Below are positions 21,764 to 31,064 of a DNA stretch of 64,000 bases, piece by piece (positions within the stretch are counted from its first letter, which is position 1; every line of letters starts with the position of its first letter). The position numbers and the translations under genes were made by a program. The notes below the pieces were generated by a model. It did not search any database and was not told where the DNA came from. It saw only the letters and a program-made list of their open reading frames with translations. The stretch comes from Pseudohongiella nitratireducens (lineage in GTDB: Bacteria; Pseudomonadota; Gammaproteobacteria; Pseudomonadales; Pseudohongiellaceae). The stretch lies in contig NZ_LWHM01000033.1 in the NCBI RefSeq assembly GCF_001642735.1, forward strand, positions 1 through 64,000. Reading direction: 5' to 3'.

Positions 21764-22593
21764 TAGCCATGCGCGAGCTGCCAGCCAATACCGTGGTTAC
21801 GCCAGCTGAACCACAGCTTGAAGATCTGTTCGTGCTGGATAGCCGTACGGAGGTTGAAATGGACTGTGTTGAACCACCTGCTATGGGGAATGGTGAACAG
21901 GCCAGTAGATTCCCTGTAGCAGCAGCCAAACTTGATGCGGATAAAGATCGCAACGGCGTGCAAACGCAAAACCTCAGTATCCGTTTTGGCGAATTCACCG
22001 CCGTCGATCGCATTAATCTGACGATTGAGAGAGGGGAGTTGCTGGCGCTGTTGGGACCCAACGGCGCGGGCAAAACCACGTTGATCCGGGCCATCTGTGG
22101 TCTGACGGCAATTGCCGAGGGCGGGGCGGTTGTCGGTGGCGAAGCAGTGAGTTTGAAAAATCGCTATCTGCGACGGCAAATCGGCTATATGTCGCAAAAA
22201 TTTTCGCTCTATCTGGATATGACGGCGGGGGAGAATCTGGCGTTTTTTGCCAACCTCTACGGATTGTCGGGCAATACCGCGCGTGCCGCCGTGGCATGGG
22301 CCAGTGCAGTAACAGGGTTGACGGTGCCTCTTCGGACCATGGTCGGGGATTTGTCCGGCGCCATCCGACAGCGGCTGGCGCTCGCTGGCAGTATTCTGCA
22401 TCGGCCGGCAGTACTGTTTCTCGATGAACCGACATCCGGTATTGACCCCGCCTCGCGCTACCGCTTTTGGGAGGTCATCCGGGTATTGGCGTCACAAGGC
22501 ATGACCGTGGCCGTGACCACCCATTATCTTGACGAAGCCGCTTACTGCGATCGATTGGCGCTGATGATGAACGGTCGCCTGATCGCACATGGT
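21764..22593 (+). pseudogene. Double-NBD ABC ATPase, middle part (split by transposon)
   Basis: This is the NBD2 part of an RbbA/YhiH-like ABC ATPase; the intact relative is at 26039. It begins inside the linker (AEPQLEDLFVL) and has Walker A LLGPNGAGKTTLIRA, signature region GDLSGAIRQRLALAG, Walker B VLFLDEPTSGIDP and the His switch TTHYLDEAAYCDRLA. NBD1 is missing because of the junction at 21764. The frame breaks at 22593 (LIAHG) where the Tn3-family inverted repeat begins; the remaining codons are at 41212-41328. Removing the transposon and one copy of GGT restores the frame as A-H-G-S-R-D-A. Confidence 0.9.
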
Positions 22594-22631
22594 AGAGGGC
22601 TGGCAGACAAACGCGAAAAATAGCGCAAAAA
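22594..22631 (+). repeat. Left terminal inverted repeat of the transposon
   Basis: Starts AGAGGGCTGGCAGACAAACG and continues into an A-rich half. It matches the complement of 41171-41208 at 32 of 38 bases, the usual Tn3-family IR length, and sits exactly where the ABC reading frame breaks. Confidence 0.9.
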
Positions 22632-22662
22632 CACTCTCAACCTATTGAACTACTGATTTTTT

Positions 22663-22929
22663 GGTCACCCAACCTCCCGAGTACATGCCATTCTGGCCGA
22701 TAAGCGGAACTTGGCCTTGTTGTCGACCCCGCATACTCTACCCGACTGGGGACTGACCTTAGCGGATGCGGATTGCCTGGAAGACGTCGTGCCGAAGACC
22801 GGGCTGGTTTCGAGTGAAGATGCTACAGCGTTGTGGAGCGCTCGGCGCCAGCTTTTTTAAGCCGGTTGCCGGTCACGGTGCAAGGGTGTCTACCAGGGCG
22901 ACAATACGCTGAAGGCCTCCTGTCTCTGA
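22663..22929 (+). pseudogene. ATP-grasp protein fragment (paralogue of 18779-20062)
   Basis: From 22681 one frame reads VHAILADKRNLALLSTPHTL, then PDWGLTLADADCLEDVV and ALWSARRQLF; after a frameshift near 22855, KPVAGHG continues, and after another GVYQGDNTLKASCL and TGA. It lines up with VHALRADKRNLALLSD and QLFFKPVAGHGSKGVYRG of the intact gene, covering the ATP-binding core only. Both ends are missing. It lies just inside the left end of the transposon, so an older version of the island gene was captured and then decayed. Confidence 0.8.
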
Positions 22930-23003
22930 AAAAGTGAGGAGTTACCTGTCTCACTGGAAGGAGAAGTTCCTTAGCTGGCCTCGGAATCCGCGTGATGTTG
23001 CAT

Positions 23004-23036
23004 ATTGATCTGGCGCAAGCCTGATCCCAGATCAAT
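23004..23036. promoter_or_regulatory. Inverted repeat with FNR/ANR-like half, upstream of slyA remnant
   Basis: ATTGATCTGG (23004-23013) and CCAGATCAAT (23027-23036) form a perfect 10-bp inverted repeat around 13 bases. TTGAT-CTGG-CGCAA within it matches 8 of 10 fixed positions of the ANR/FNR box TTGAT-N4-ATCAA. It may be a redox-regulated promoter or a hairpin; there is no T run after it. Confidence 0.4.
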
Positions 23037-23109
23037 GTGTGACTTATGTTGGCCTCAATGATTAGCTTACGATTTACTGTTACTGAGTCAGCAATAGCAG
23101 GACAGCGAT

Positions 23110-23352
23110 ATGGACCCACAAATCCCTCGAGATCAGTTTCCTTTCACCAGTGCTCGGGTGGCAAGGCGCTGGCGCAAGTTTACTGGATGAGCGCTTGAAA
23201 GACCTTGGGGTTACCCAGGCTCGATGGTTCACCATGGTCTGCCTGCAGCGTGGTGGTGGAGGATTGACCCAGCGGGAGTTAGCCCATTTGATGACCATCG
23301 AGAATCCGACATTGGTCCGCCTGCTTGACAGCCTCGAGGAGCAGGGTATGGA
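23110..23352 (+). pseudogene. MarR/SlyA-family regulator, frameshifted and truncated
   Basis: ATG at 23110 opens MDPQIPRDQFPFTSARVARR-WRK, then a frameshift near 23178 leads to LLDERLKDLGVTQARWFTMV, QRELAHLMTIENPTLVRLLD and SLEEQGM. This is the winged-helix N-terminal two thirds of a SlyA/MarR regulator. At about 23353 the frame runs without a stop into the C-terminus of a PRPP synthetase, giving a chimeric reading frame. The dimerisation C-terminus is missing, so a working regulator is unlikely. Confidence 0.75.
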
Positions 23353-23542
23353 GGCTATTCTCTGTGCTGCGGTGCACGGCATCTTTGCCGAGGCTTCGGA
23401 TCAGTATCTTTTGGCTGCGGGTTTACAGTCTCTGGTGACCACCAACACCATTCCACACAGTACCAACGGTATTGATGTCAGTGAGTTGCTGGCGCCACCG
23501 ATCAGGCATTTTCTCAATCAGGACAGGAGTAAGAGTCGATGA
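23353..23542 (+). pseudogene. PRPP synthetase C-terminal remnant
   Basis: Encodes AVHGIFAEASDQYLLAAGLQ, SLVTTNTIPHSTNGIDVSEL and LAPPIRHFLNQDR, matching the last part of the intact gene at 60230-61156 (VHGIFADHSDKTLLASGLSQ, LVTSNTIPHSSNVIDITSQL). The active-site parts are missing. Its stop overlaps the start of the beta-CASP hydrolase by ATGA, exactly as in the intact operon at 61153, so this is a truncated copy of that operon whose upstream part was replaced by the slyA fragment. Confidence 0.85.
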
Positions 23543-24894
23543 ATATTACATTCCTTGGTGGCGCAGAGACGGTTACCGGATCCAAGTTCCTGATTGAAGC
23601 GGGGGAGACGCGGGTTCTGGTTGATTGTGGTTTGTTCCAGGGTTACAAGTGGCTGAGAAAGCGCAACCGGCAGCCATTGCCGCTGGATATAGAATCACTG
23701 GACGCAGTGCTTCTGACCCACGCCCACCTGGATCACTCGGGCTATATACCTGTGTTGTACAAGCAGGGGTTTCGAGGGGCGGTTTATACCCACCACGCTA
23801 CCCGTGATTTGAGTGAAATACTGCTGGCTGATAGCGGCCATCTCCAGGAAGAGGAGGCGCATTACCTCGGCCGCCATAAACTGAGTAAACATGAAACTCC
23901 GGAGCCTCTGTATGACCAGGATGATGCGGACGCCTGTATGGAGTTGTTTCAGCCGGTAGACTTTTACGAAGAAGTCCAGCTCGGTGATATACGCTTCCAT
24001 CTTCGGCCGGTTGGGCACATTCTCGGTGCTGCCTGCATCATTATTGAGACGGAAGGTAAACGCATCGGTTTTTCCGGCGATGTTGGGCGCCTCAACGATA
24101 TTTTCATGAGGCCACCTGCGCCTCTGCCAGCTCTGGACATGCTGATGCTGGAGTCAACGTATGGCAATCGTCGCCACGACGATGCGGACCCGTTGTCGCA
24201 GTTGGCAGACATCGTTAATGAAACCGTCGACAAAGGGGGCAATATATTGATTCCGGCCTTTGCTGTGGGCAGGGCGCAGGTTTTACAGCATATGTTCACT
24301 ACCCTGATGAAGGCGGGGCGAATTCCAGTGCTTCCAATTTACCTCGATAGTCCCATGGCAATCGATGTTTCCGAGATTTACTGCCGCTACGAGGATCAGC
24401 ACCGATTGAGCAGTTCCGAGTGCCACGAAATGTGTAGCACCGTTCATTACAGTCGCAGTGTTCAGGACTCCAAGGCGCTGGCTGGCCAGGCATACCCCCA
24501 CGTAATTATTGCCGGCAGTGGCATGGCAACAGGTGGACGCATACTTCATCATTTCAAGCGCCTCCTGGGCCAGCACCGCACAACTGTTATTTTCGCCGGC
24601 TATCAGGCCGGGGGAACACGAGGGGCCAAGATGATTGGCGGAGCGGAAAGGATCAAGATCCACGGTGACTGGTTTCCTGTCAAAGCCAGATTGGAAGTGT
24701 TGAGTGGGCTTTCCGGACATGGAGATTTCACAGAGATCGAACAGTGGCTGGCTCAAAGTGACTTAGCCCCCGAAACGCCGATCAACTTGATTCATGGAGA
24801 CCCTGATGCGCTGGAGGCCATGAAGGATCACTTGCGTCAGAACACCCGGTTTGAGGTGGAGGTGGCAGGCTACCAATCCATTTTGCGTCTTTGA
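23539..24894 (+). CDS. Beta-CASP metallo-beta-lactamase-fold hydrolase, copy 1
   Basis: A 451-residue protein of the RNA-processing MBL group. Start MNITFLGGAETVTGSKFLIE; Zn motif LLTHAHLDHSGYIPVLYK (HxHxDH, about residues 58-63); GHILGAACIIIETEGKRIGF with the metal His and Asp; beta-CASP segment LPIYLDSPMAIDVSEIYCRY and IAGSGMATGGRILHHFKRLL; C-terminal RMMBL part VLSGLSGHGDFTEIEQWL. Family members act as RNA exo/endonucleases or nucleotide-linked hydrolases. A paralogue at 61153 follows an intact PRPP synthetase. The substrate is not known. Confidence 0.85.
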   Translation: MNITFLGGAETVTGSKFLIEAGETRVLVDCGLFQGYKWLRKRNRQPLPLDIESLDAVLLTHAHLDHSGYIPVLYKQGFRGAVYTHHATRDLSEILLADSGHLQEEEAHYLGRHKLSKHETPEPLYDQDDADACMELFQPVDFYEEVQLGDIRFHLRPVGHILGAACIIIETEGKRIGFSGDVGRLNDIFMRPPAPLPALDMLMLESTYGNRRHDDADPLSQLADIVNETVDKGGNILIPAFAVGRAQVLQHMFTTLMKAGRIPVLPIYLDSPMAIDVSEIYCRYEDQHRLSSSECHEMCSTVHYSRSVQDSKALAGQAYPHVIIAGSGMATGGRILHHFKRLLGQHRTTVIFAGYQAGGTRGAKMIGGAERIKIHGDWFPVKARLEVLSGLSGHGDFTEIEQWLAQSDLAPETPINLIHGDPDALEAMKDHLRQNTRFEVEVAGYQSILRL

Positions 24895-25069
24895 CGATGC
24901 CCTGACGGCCATCTTCGAGGGCGACCTGAATGAGCCGCTTAAGATCCGGCAACGACCTTGCTCGCGGCTGCTGCCGTGTGCTAGAGTGGGCGATCTCATT
25001 GGCTGGAGTGAGAGGCAGTGGCCCTGAACCCGGCTCCAACCTGAACAGTAATGTCATAAGGAGTGTTTT

Positions 25070-26032
25070 GTGAAATCCCAATCCTGGCTCTGGTCTCTGA
25101 TAGCGGTGTTGGTGCTCGCCGGCGGTTCTTATGGGGTTTTTGTACTGTTTGGGGAAGAGCCCTTGCCGCAGGGAATCGTCTATGGCAATGGCCATATCGA
25201 GGGGCGGGAAGTGCGGATCGCGGCCGAAGTGGCCGGTCGGGTCATCGAGCACCATCTCGCGGAAGGCAGCAAGGTTTCGGCTGGCGACACGGTAGCCGTG
25301 ATCGACCCCGCCGATGCCAGAGACCGCCTGCGCTCGGCACAGGCCGAGCTGGCCTCGGCGCGGGAAGTCCGTGACGGCTTCGACAGCCAAATCACCACCT
25401 GGCGTCATCATCTCAAGAATGCCGAGAAACAACGGCAGCGGATCCGGGACTTGCGGTCCCGCAATCTGGCCAGCTCGAGTGATCTGGATCAGGCGGAAAA
25501 TGCCGTCAGTGAGGCCCGGGGCCGACTTGAGTCTCTCCAGCGGCAGAAGGATGCCGCCGAAGAACAGGTGGCTGCAAGGGCGGCGCAGGTGGCACTGGCT
25601 GAATCGCAACTGGACAAAGCGGAGGTTGCCGCGCCGCTCTCCGGAACCATTCTGATCCGGGCGGTGGAGACGGGAGAGGTTGTCGATACCGGCCAGCCGC
25701 TGGCCACGATGGTGAATCTGCAGCAGCTCGAACTCAAGGTCTATGTCCCCGGTGATATCCTCAACCGGATCAGCTTGGGGGATCCCGCCAGAATCCGCGT
25801 GGACGGTTTGCCCGGGGACTTTTCCGCCAAAGTCGGCAGGATTGACGATTTCGCCCAGTTCACCCCCCGCGATGTCCACATGCCCGACGAGAGAGTTCGG
25901 ATGGTCTATGGCGTTACCCTGGTGCTGGATAATCCGGCCGATGCTCTGAAACCGGGTATGCCGGCAGATGCCTGGATTCGCTGGGATCCGGACGCCGAGT
26001 GGCCAGCGACCCTCTCGGTTCCGGCGCGCTGA
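25070..26032 (+). CDS. HlyD-family adaptor of an ABC exporter
   Basis: A 320-residue protein starting at a GTG (25070) 6 bp after AAGGAG. An N-terminal anchor (WSLIAVLVLAGGSYGVFVLF) precedes the first barrel half (GNGHIEGREVRIAAEVAGRV), a long coiled-coil hairpin (about residues 85-180), and the second half (VAAPLSGTILIRAVETGEVV). It resembles YhiI/YbhG-type adaptors that couple ABC-2 exporters to an outer-membrane duct. The next three genes, touching or overlapping, complete the pump. The equivalent adaptor is missing from the disrupted operon at 21764/41212. Confidence 0.88.
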   Translation: MKSQSWLWSLIAVLVLAGGSYGVFVLFGEEPLPQGIVYGNGHIEGREVRIAAEVAGRVIEHHLAEGSKVSAGDTVAVIDPADARDRLRSAQAELASAREVRDGFDSQITTWRHHLKNAEKQRQRIRDLRSRNLASSSDLDQAENAVSEARGRLESLQRQKDAAEEQVAARAAQVALAESQLDKAEVAAPLSGTILIRAVETGEVVDTGQPLATMVNLQQLELKVYVPGDILNRISLGDPARIRVDGLPGDFSAKVGRIDDFAQFTPRDVHMPDERVRMVYGVTLVLDNPADALKPGMPADAWIRWDPDAEWPATLSVPAR

Positions 26033-26038
26033 GCCGTC

Positions 26039-27769
26039 ATGTCTTCCCCGGAACCCATCGTCGCCAAAGGCCTTGGCCGCCAATTCGGAGACAATGTTGT
26101 CATCGAGCCACTGGATGTTTCCGTTGATCGCGGCCAACGAGTGGGCATTGTCGGTGCTGATGGCGCTGGCAAGACGACGCTGTTACAGATGTTGGCTGGC
26201 ATCCTGGACCCCACTGTGGGGGAATGCCGGGTCCTGGGCTTCGATACCCGTCGTGAGGCCAAGCAGGTTGCTGCCCGGATTGGCTATATGTCCCAGGGAT
26301 TTACGCTTTACGATCGACTCAGCGTCAAGGAAAACCTGAGCTTTGCCGCTCGCATCCGGGATGTGCCCGACGAACTCTATCGGGAGCGTTCAGAAAGGTT
26401 GCTATCCATGTCGGGGCTTGGCCGCTTTACTGACAGGCCCGCCGCCAAACTGTCCGGTGGCATGCGGAAAAAGTTGTCGCTATGTACCAATCTGGTCCAT
26501 GAACCGGAGCTGCTGATCCTTGACGAACCGGGGCTCGGCGTCGACCCCCTGTCCCGGCGCCATCTCTGGACCATGCTCGACCGCTTCCGGTCGCAGGGCC
26601 TGACCATGGTTGTGGCTACCTCCTACATGGACGAGGCGGAGCGCTGCGACAGGATACTGCTGCTGGAACAGGGCCGCGTTCTTGCGGATGGGTCGCTGGA
26701 AGAGCTGCTGAGGCCCGCCGCCGGAAGGGTGTTCACTGTAAATGCTGGAGATACCGGACGAGGCTTGCGGGAGTTGTCCGGCATCCTGGCTCAAATTGAC
26801 AGCGTCCATTCAGTGCAGTGGTTGCCGGATCACCTGCGACTGGTGATGAACGCGGACATCGCTGAAAACCAGCTCGCCGAGTTATTGCCCGAGGGAACCC
26901 ACCTGGCGGCGGCCGAGCCCCGGCTCGAGGATCTGTTTGTGCTGCGGACGGACAGGAGGGCCGGCGAGCAGCAGTTTCCGGAATTGGCCCGGCAAGACCG
27001 GGGAAAAGGGGAGGGATTGGCGGTAAAAGGTCTCAGCGTCCACTTCGGCCATTTCAAAGCCGTTGACCGGGTGAGTTTCGACGCCCCGTCCGGTGAGCTG
27101 CTCGCCTTGCTGGGACCCAACGGAGCGGGCAAGACGACCCTGATCAGGGCGCTGTGCGGACTTGTTACTATCGATGAGGGCAGTGCTGAGGTGGCTGGGC
27201 TGAGCTCCGGTGGGGGCAGCGCCGCATTGCGCCGACAAATCGGCTACATGTCGCAGCGATTTTCCCTCTATCTGGAATTGACTCCCCGCGAAAATCTGCG
27301 CTTCTTCGCCAATGCCTACGGCCTGGCCGGAGGCGCGGCGCGGGCTGCGATCGACTGGGCCAGGGAAGTAACGGGGCTGACAGATATTCCCGACAAGCTC
27401 ACCGGTGATCTTTCAAGTGCCTTGCGCCAGCGTCTGGCGCTGGCCTGCAGCCTGCTTCACCGGCCCCGGGTCTTGTTCCTTGATGAGCCCACCTCGGGTG
27501 TCGATCCCGTCGCCCGGTACCTTTTCTGGCGGGTTATCCGTGAGCTGGCCGCCAGCGGTATGACCGTGCTGGTCACTACCCACTACCTGGAGGAAGCGGC
27601 CTATTGTGATCGTTTGGCGTTAATGCTGGACGGGCGGCTGCTTGCACACGGTAGCCGATCATCGCTGAATCATTCGCTCGGCCTCGAAGCCGTCGCCACG
27701 GTGGAGATGCTCTTCACGGCGGCCATAGAACAGGCGGGAACGGCCAATTCCCGGGCGTTGGGACCATGA
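26039..27769 (+). CDS. ABC exporter ATPase with two fused nucleotide-binding domains
   Basis: A 576-residue protein. NBD1: Walker A GADGAGKTTLL (about 41-51), Q-loop GYMSQGFTLYDRL, signature LSGGMRKKLSL, Walker B LLILDEPGLGVDP. NBD2: GPNGAGKTTLIRA (about 360), GYMSQRFSLYLEL, degenerate signature LSSALRQRLALA, Walker B VLFLDEPTSGVDP, switch TTHYLEEAAYCDRLA. The layout is that of the RbbA/YhiH group, in which one polypeptide supplies both ATP sites to a pair of ABC-2 permeases. The stop overlaps the first permease start (ATGA). Its close relative is the gene split by this transposon. The exported substrate is unknown (drug-like or hydrophobic by family). Confidence 0.9.
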   Translation: MSSPEPIVAKGLGRQFGDNVVIEPLDVSVDRGQRVGIVGADGAGKTTLLQMLAGILDPTVGECRVLGFDTRREAKQVAARIGYMSQGFTLYDRLSVKENLSFAARIRDVPDELYRERSERLLSMSGLGRFTDRPAAKLSGGMRKKLSLCTNLVHEPELLILDEPGLGVDPLSRRHLWTMLDRFRSQGLTMVVATSYMDEAERCDRILLLEQGRVLADGSLEELLRPAAGRVFTVNAGDTGRGLRELSGILAQIDSVHSVQWLPDHLRLVMNADIAENQLAELLPEGTHLAAAEPRLEDLFVLRTDRRAGEQQFPELARQDRGKGEGLAVKGLSVHFGHFKAVDRVSFDAPSGELLALLGPNGAGKTTLIRALCGLVTIDEGSAEVAGLSSGGGSAALRRQIGYMSQRFSLYLELTPRENLRFFANAYGLAGGAARAAIDWAREVTGLTDIPDKLTGDLSSALRQRLALACSLLHRPRVLFLDEPTSGVDPVARYLFWRVIRELAASGMTVLVTTHYLEEAAYCDRLALMLDGRLLAHGSRSSLNHSLGLEAVATVEMLFTAAIEQAGTANSRALGP

Positions 27770-28860
27770 AGGCTCATCGGCTTGGAGCCCTCATCGTCAA
27801 GGAAAGTCGCGAGCTGATTCGCGACCCGGTTACCATTGCGTTGGCCGTGATCATGCCGCTGATCATGCTTTTTCTGTTCGGCTATGCGGTCAATCTGGAT
27901 GTGGAACAGGTTGCCGTGGGCATTTACGATCTGGACAACACGCCGGCAAGCCGCGACCTGTCAGCCCGTTTCGACAGCTCGCGGTATTTTCAATTAGAGC
28001 AGAAAACGACCGATCTCCGCGATCTGGAGTCGGCACTGCAAAGCTCGACCATCAGCATGGGCGTGGTGATTCCAGCCGGCTTGGCCCGGCAACTGCTCAG
28101 AGGCGACGAGGCGCCTGTCCAGGTGATCGTGGACGGCGGCTATCCTGTTCTGGGTCGATTGGCATCGGCCTATGCCGAGGCGGTAATCGCAAATTTCCCC
28201 GCCCCGCGTCAGAGCGCCGTCCGGGTCCAGGCCAGGGTCTGGTTCAATCCCTCCCTGCGCAGCGTCAATTTCGTCATCCCCGGGTTATTTGCCGTGATCC
28301 TGATGGCGTTCCCACCCCTGCTGACCGCCCTGGCGATCGTGCGTGAGAAAGAGACCGGTACGATTGAGCAGATCTATGCATCGCCGGTCACCTCAACCGA
28401 GTTTGTTGTCGGCAAGCTGGTGCCCTACGGTCTGGTGGCTTTCCTGGAGATTCTTATGGTCATGGTGGTGGGGTTTGCCTGGTTTCAGGTCCCCATTGCC
28501 GGCAGCCCGATACTGCTGCTGACGTCCGCTTTCGTTTATGTGCTGACCACGGTGGGTATCGGCCTGTTGGTCTCATCCCTGGTCCGTACCCAGTTGGCGG
28601 CCATGTTGATAACGCTGATTGTCACCTTGATGCCGTCGTTTTTGTTTTCCGGTTTTCTGTTCCCTCTGTTCACCATGCCTCTTGCCCTGCAACTGTATAG
28701 CTGGCTTTTCCCTGCCGGTTATTTTATGGAAATCTCCCGGGGCATCGTACTGAAATCAGCCGGCCTTGAAGCCGTTCTGCCAAATCTGATGATGTTGATC
28801 GTCTATACGGTCCTGGTATTTGTCTTCGCGGCCTGGCGAATGAAGCAGAAGGTGGCCTGA
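27766..28860 (+). CDS. ABC-2-type permease, first subunit (cargo operon)
   Basis: A 364-residue permease with the ABC2 layout: N-terminal helix LAVIMPLIMLFLFGYAVNLD, a large extracytoplasmic loop, then five helices (VIPGLFAVILMAFPPLLTAL through VLVFVFAAWRMKQKVA). The coupling region REKETGTIEQIYASPVTSTE lies after the second helix. It resembles YhhJ/YbhS. It overlaps the ATPase stop and the next permease start (TGATG). The paralogue at 41325 is very similar throughout. Confidence 0.9.
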   Translation: MKAHRLGALIVKESRELIRDPVTIALAVIMPLIMLFLFGYAVNLDVEQVAVGIYDLDNTPASRDLSARFDSSRYFQLEQKTTDLRDLESALQSSTISMGVVIPAGLARQLLRGDEAPVQVIVDGGYPVLGRLASAYAEAVIANFPAPRQSAVRVQARVWFNPSLRSVNFVIPGLFAVILMAFPPLLTALAIVREKETGTIEQIYASPVTSTEFVVGKLVPYGLVAFLEILMVMVVGFAWFQVPIAGSPILLLTSAFVYVLTTVGIGLLVSSLVRTQLAAMLITLIVTLMPSFLFSGFLFPLFTMPLALQLYSWLFPAGYFMEISRGIVLKSAGLEAVLPNLMMLIVYTVLVFVFAAWRMKQKVA

Positions 28861-29963
28861 TGGGAATTGCCTTATTTGGTTTGTTGCGCAAGGAGCTCGT
28901 GCAGTTCTTTCGTGACCGGTTGATACTGACCCTGATACTTTGGCTTTACACCATTGAAGTCGTCATTTGTGCCGTTGCGCTCAGTTTTGATGTAAGCCAC
29001 CTGCCCCTGGCGGTGGTGGACGAGGATCGCAGCGCCTTGAGTCGCTCGTTGATCCAGAAATTTGCGGTGAGCGAAACCTTCGACCTGAAATTTCAGGAAG
29101 CTCGTGTGGCAACCGCAACCGACCATCTGGAAAAGGGTGATGCCGCTGCGGTGCTGGTTATTCCAGCCGGGTTCGAGCGCGACCTTGTCGCTGGCGTCGG
29201 CGTTCAGCTCCAGTTCCTCCAGGACGGAACCAATTCCAACATTGCCGCCAACGCCGTCAATGATGCTCTGCAGATCGTCCAGCGCCAGGAGCGCGAAGCG
29301 CTCCCTGCTGCCGGGAAGAAGGGGGTCGCGGTACCCCTGATCCGTATCTGGTATAACCCCGATCTGACAACATCGGGTTTTATCGTGTTATCGATGATTG
29401 CTCTGGCCGGTATGATGGTGGGCGTTATTCACCCGGCCGCCTCTATTGTCCGGGAAAAGGAGCGAGGCACTATCGAGCAGCTGCTGGTGACGCCCATTTC
29501 CACCCTGGAACTGTTCCTGGCCAAGGTCACACCCACGCTGATCATGGGCGTACTGTCCATTTTTCCGAGTTTGGTGATTGTCAGAGTCTTTGATGTGCCC
29601 CTTCAGGGCAGTCTGCTTTTATTTCTGGTGCTGACCGCCATCTTTTTGCTCAGTGCGATTGCGCTGGGCGTACTGATTGCCGCCTACAGCCGGACCCTTC
29701 AGCAGGCGTTGCTGCTCTCCTTTTTCGGACTTTTCCCGCTGATGTTCCTGTCGGGCAGTTTGACGCCGGTAGAAGCCATGCCGCCTTTCCTGCAAAGCCT
29801 CTCCCTGCTGAGTCCACTGCGTTATTACATGGATATCATCGTCGGTATTTTCCTCAAAGGCGCCGGCCTGGCGGTTCTCTGGGATGAGGCTCTCGCCTTG
29901 CTGGTAATCGGTGTCACGCTGTTTATTTTCTCCCTTTGGGTCTTTCGACGCCGGGTACAATGA
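28860..29963 (+). CDS. ABC-2-type permease, second subunit (cargo operon)
   Basis: A 367-residue permease. N-terminal helix (LILTLILWLYTIEVVICAVA), a large extracytoplasmic loop, coupling motif REKERGTIEQLLVTPISTLE, and terminal helices with SFFGLFPLMFLSGSLTPVEA. With the first subunit it forms the export path powered by the double ATPase. It ends the HlyD-ABC-permease-permease operon; the paralogue is at 42421. Confidence 0.9.
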   Translation: MGIALFGLLRKELVQFFRDRLILTLILWLYTIEVVICAVALSFDVSHLPLAVVDEDRSALSRSLIQKFAVSETFDLKFQEARVATATDHLEKGDAAAVLVIPAGFERDLVAGVGVQLQFLQDGTNSNIAANAVNDALQIVQRQEREALPAAGKKGVAVPLIRIWYNPDLTTSGFIVLSMIALAGMMVGVIHPAASIVREKERGTIEQLLVTPISTLELFLAKVTPTLIMGVLSIFPSLVIVRVFDVPLQGSLLLFLVLTAIFLLSAIALGVLIAAYSRTLQQALLLSFFGLFPLMFLSGSLTPVEAMPPFLQSLSLLSPLRYYMDIIVGIFLKGAGLAVLWDEALALLVIGVTLFIFSLWVFRRRVQ

Positions 29964-30125
29964 GATCGGTTGGGTGAGTGCCTGACGTTTGTCGCTACAC
30001 GGCCAAGAGGATACGGCGCATAGGCATCAGGATTACCGTGATTATTCATTTTCATCAGTAACCTGAATCAATGGGATGGACTCCTCCTCACCTCACCGGC
30101 ATCTACGTGCCAAAATGGTGAGTGA
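29964..30125. other. Short spacer after the exporter operon
   Basis: No gene found. The end of it may contain decayed N-terminal codons of the following HCC-family fragment; an ATG at 30072 soon meets a stop. Confidence 0.4.
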
Positions 30126-30413
30126 TTTGGCGAGAGTCAGTGGGGCGATTTCATCCATGAACTCAACCATCATCCCTGTGTTGATTTTGCCGAGCGCAAA
30201 CCGAACAACCAGCTGCATGTCGTCTACGATGGAACCCATTGGTCTCTTGACGAGTTAATGGAACTGATCAAAACCCACGGAGGCGGGTTGCAGGCCGGGT
30301 GGTGGACCCAGCGGAAACTGGCGTGGTGTCGGTTTACAGACGACAATGTTCGGGCCAACGCAAAACATGATCCGTTTTGCTGTTCCAAAATCCCACCTAT
30401 GAAGCGTAAATAG
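30126..30413 (+). pseudogene. HCC-family small protein, N-terminally truncated
   Basis: The open frame after a TGA at 30123 reads WGDFIHELNHHPCVDFAERK, NQLHVVYDGTHWSLDELMEL, AGWWTQRKLAWCRFTDDNVR and ends AKHDPFCCSKIPPMKRK. It aligns with the complete proteins at 56458 and 56818: an HMA-like alpha/beta core, a WW motif, and a His-(x)4-Cys-Cys-(x)3-Pro-Pro end. The first 30 or so residues are absent and no start codon is present. As at 57298, an APC permease gene follows directly. Confidence 0.75.
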
Positions 30414-31064
30414 AAACGACAATAACCGGAGGTTGAATGAGCAGGGAGCAAGACAGAACCACTCGCTATCAGGAAGGCAGTCTCACCCTGCCAGGAACCG
30501 TCATGCTGGGTACCGGCGTCATGATAGGCGCTGGTATTTTTGCGTTGACCGGACAGATGGCACAGATGACGGGCGTTCTGTTCCCCCTGGCGTTTCTGGC
30601 GGCCGCCGTGATCGTCAGCTTCAGTGCTTATTCCTACATCAAAATTTCCGATGCGTACCCGTCTGCGGGCGGTATCGGCATGTACTTACACAAGGCCTAC
30701 GGAAACCGGCTGCCGACCGCATTTAACGCCTTGCTGATGTACTTTTCCATGGTGATCGCCCAGAGTTTTCTGGCCCGCACGTTCGGCTCCTACACCATGC
30801 AGCTCTTCGGTGGCGACGAAAGCGGGCGAATGGTGCCCATTCTCGGGGTGTCACTGATCCTGGCAGCGTTTCTCATAAATCTGCTGGGTAACCGGATGAT
30901 TCAGGGTGTGGCTTCCTTTATCGGCGTCCTGAAAATCGGCGGCATACTGATTTTCGGGTTGGTGGGGGTATGGGTCGCCGACTCCATATCGGTTGACTTC
31001 TCGAATCCCGGAGAGGCCGGAACTGTGGGCAACTTCCTTGGAGCAACCGCGCTCGGAATTCTAG

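Noticed and set aside
23150-23542. A single 130-aa novel protein
   Set aside because: The first part is SlyA/MarR and the second part is PRPP synthetase, each with a homologue pattern of its own, so it is a chimera of remnants.
24782-26137. 451-codon open frame on the minus strand across the HlyD gene
   Set aside because: Shadow of a GC-rich HlyD coding sequence. The sense strand has clear adaptor motifs and operon overlap.
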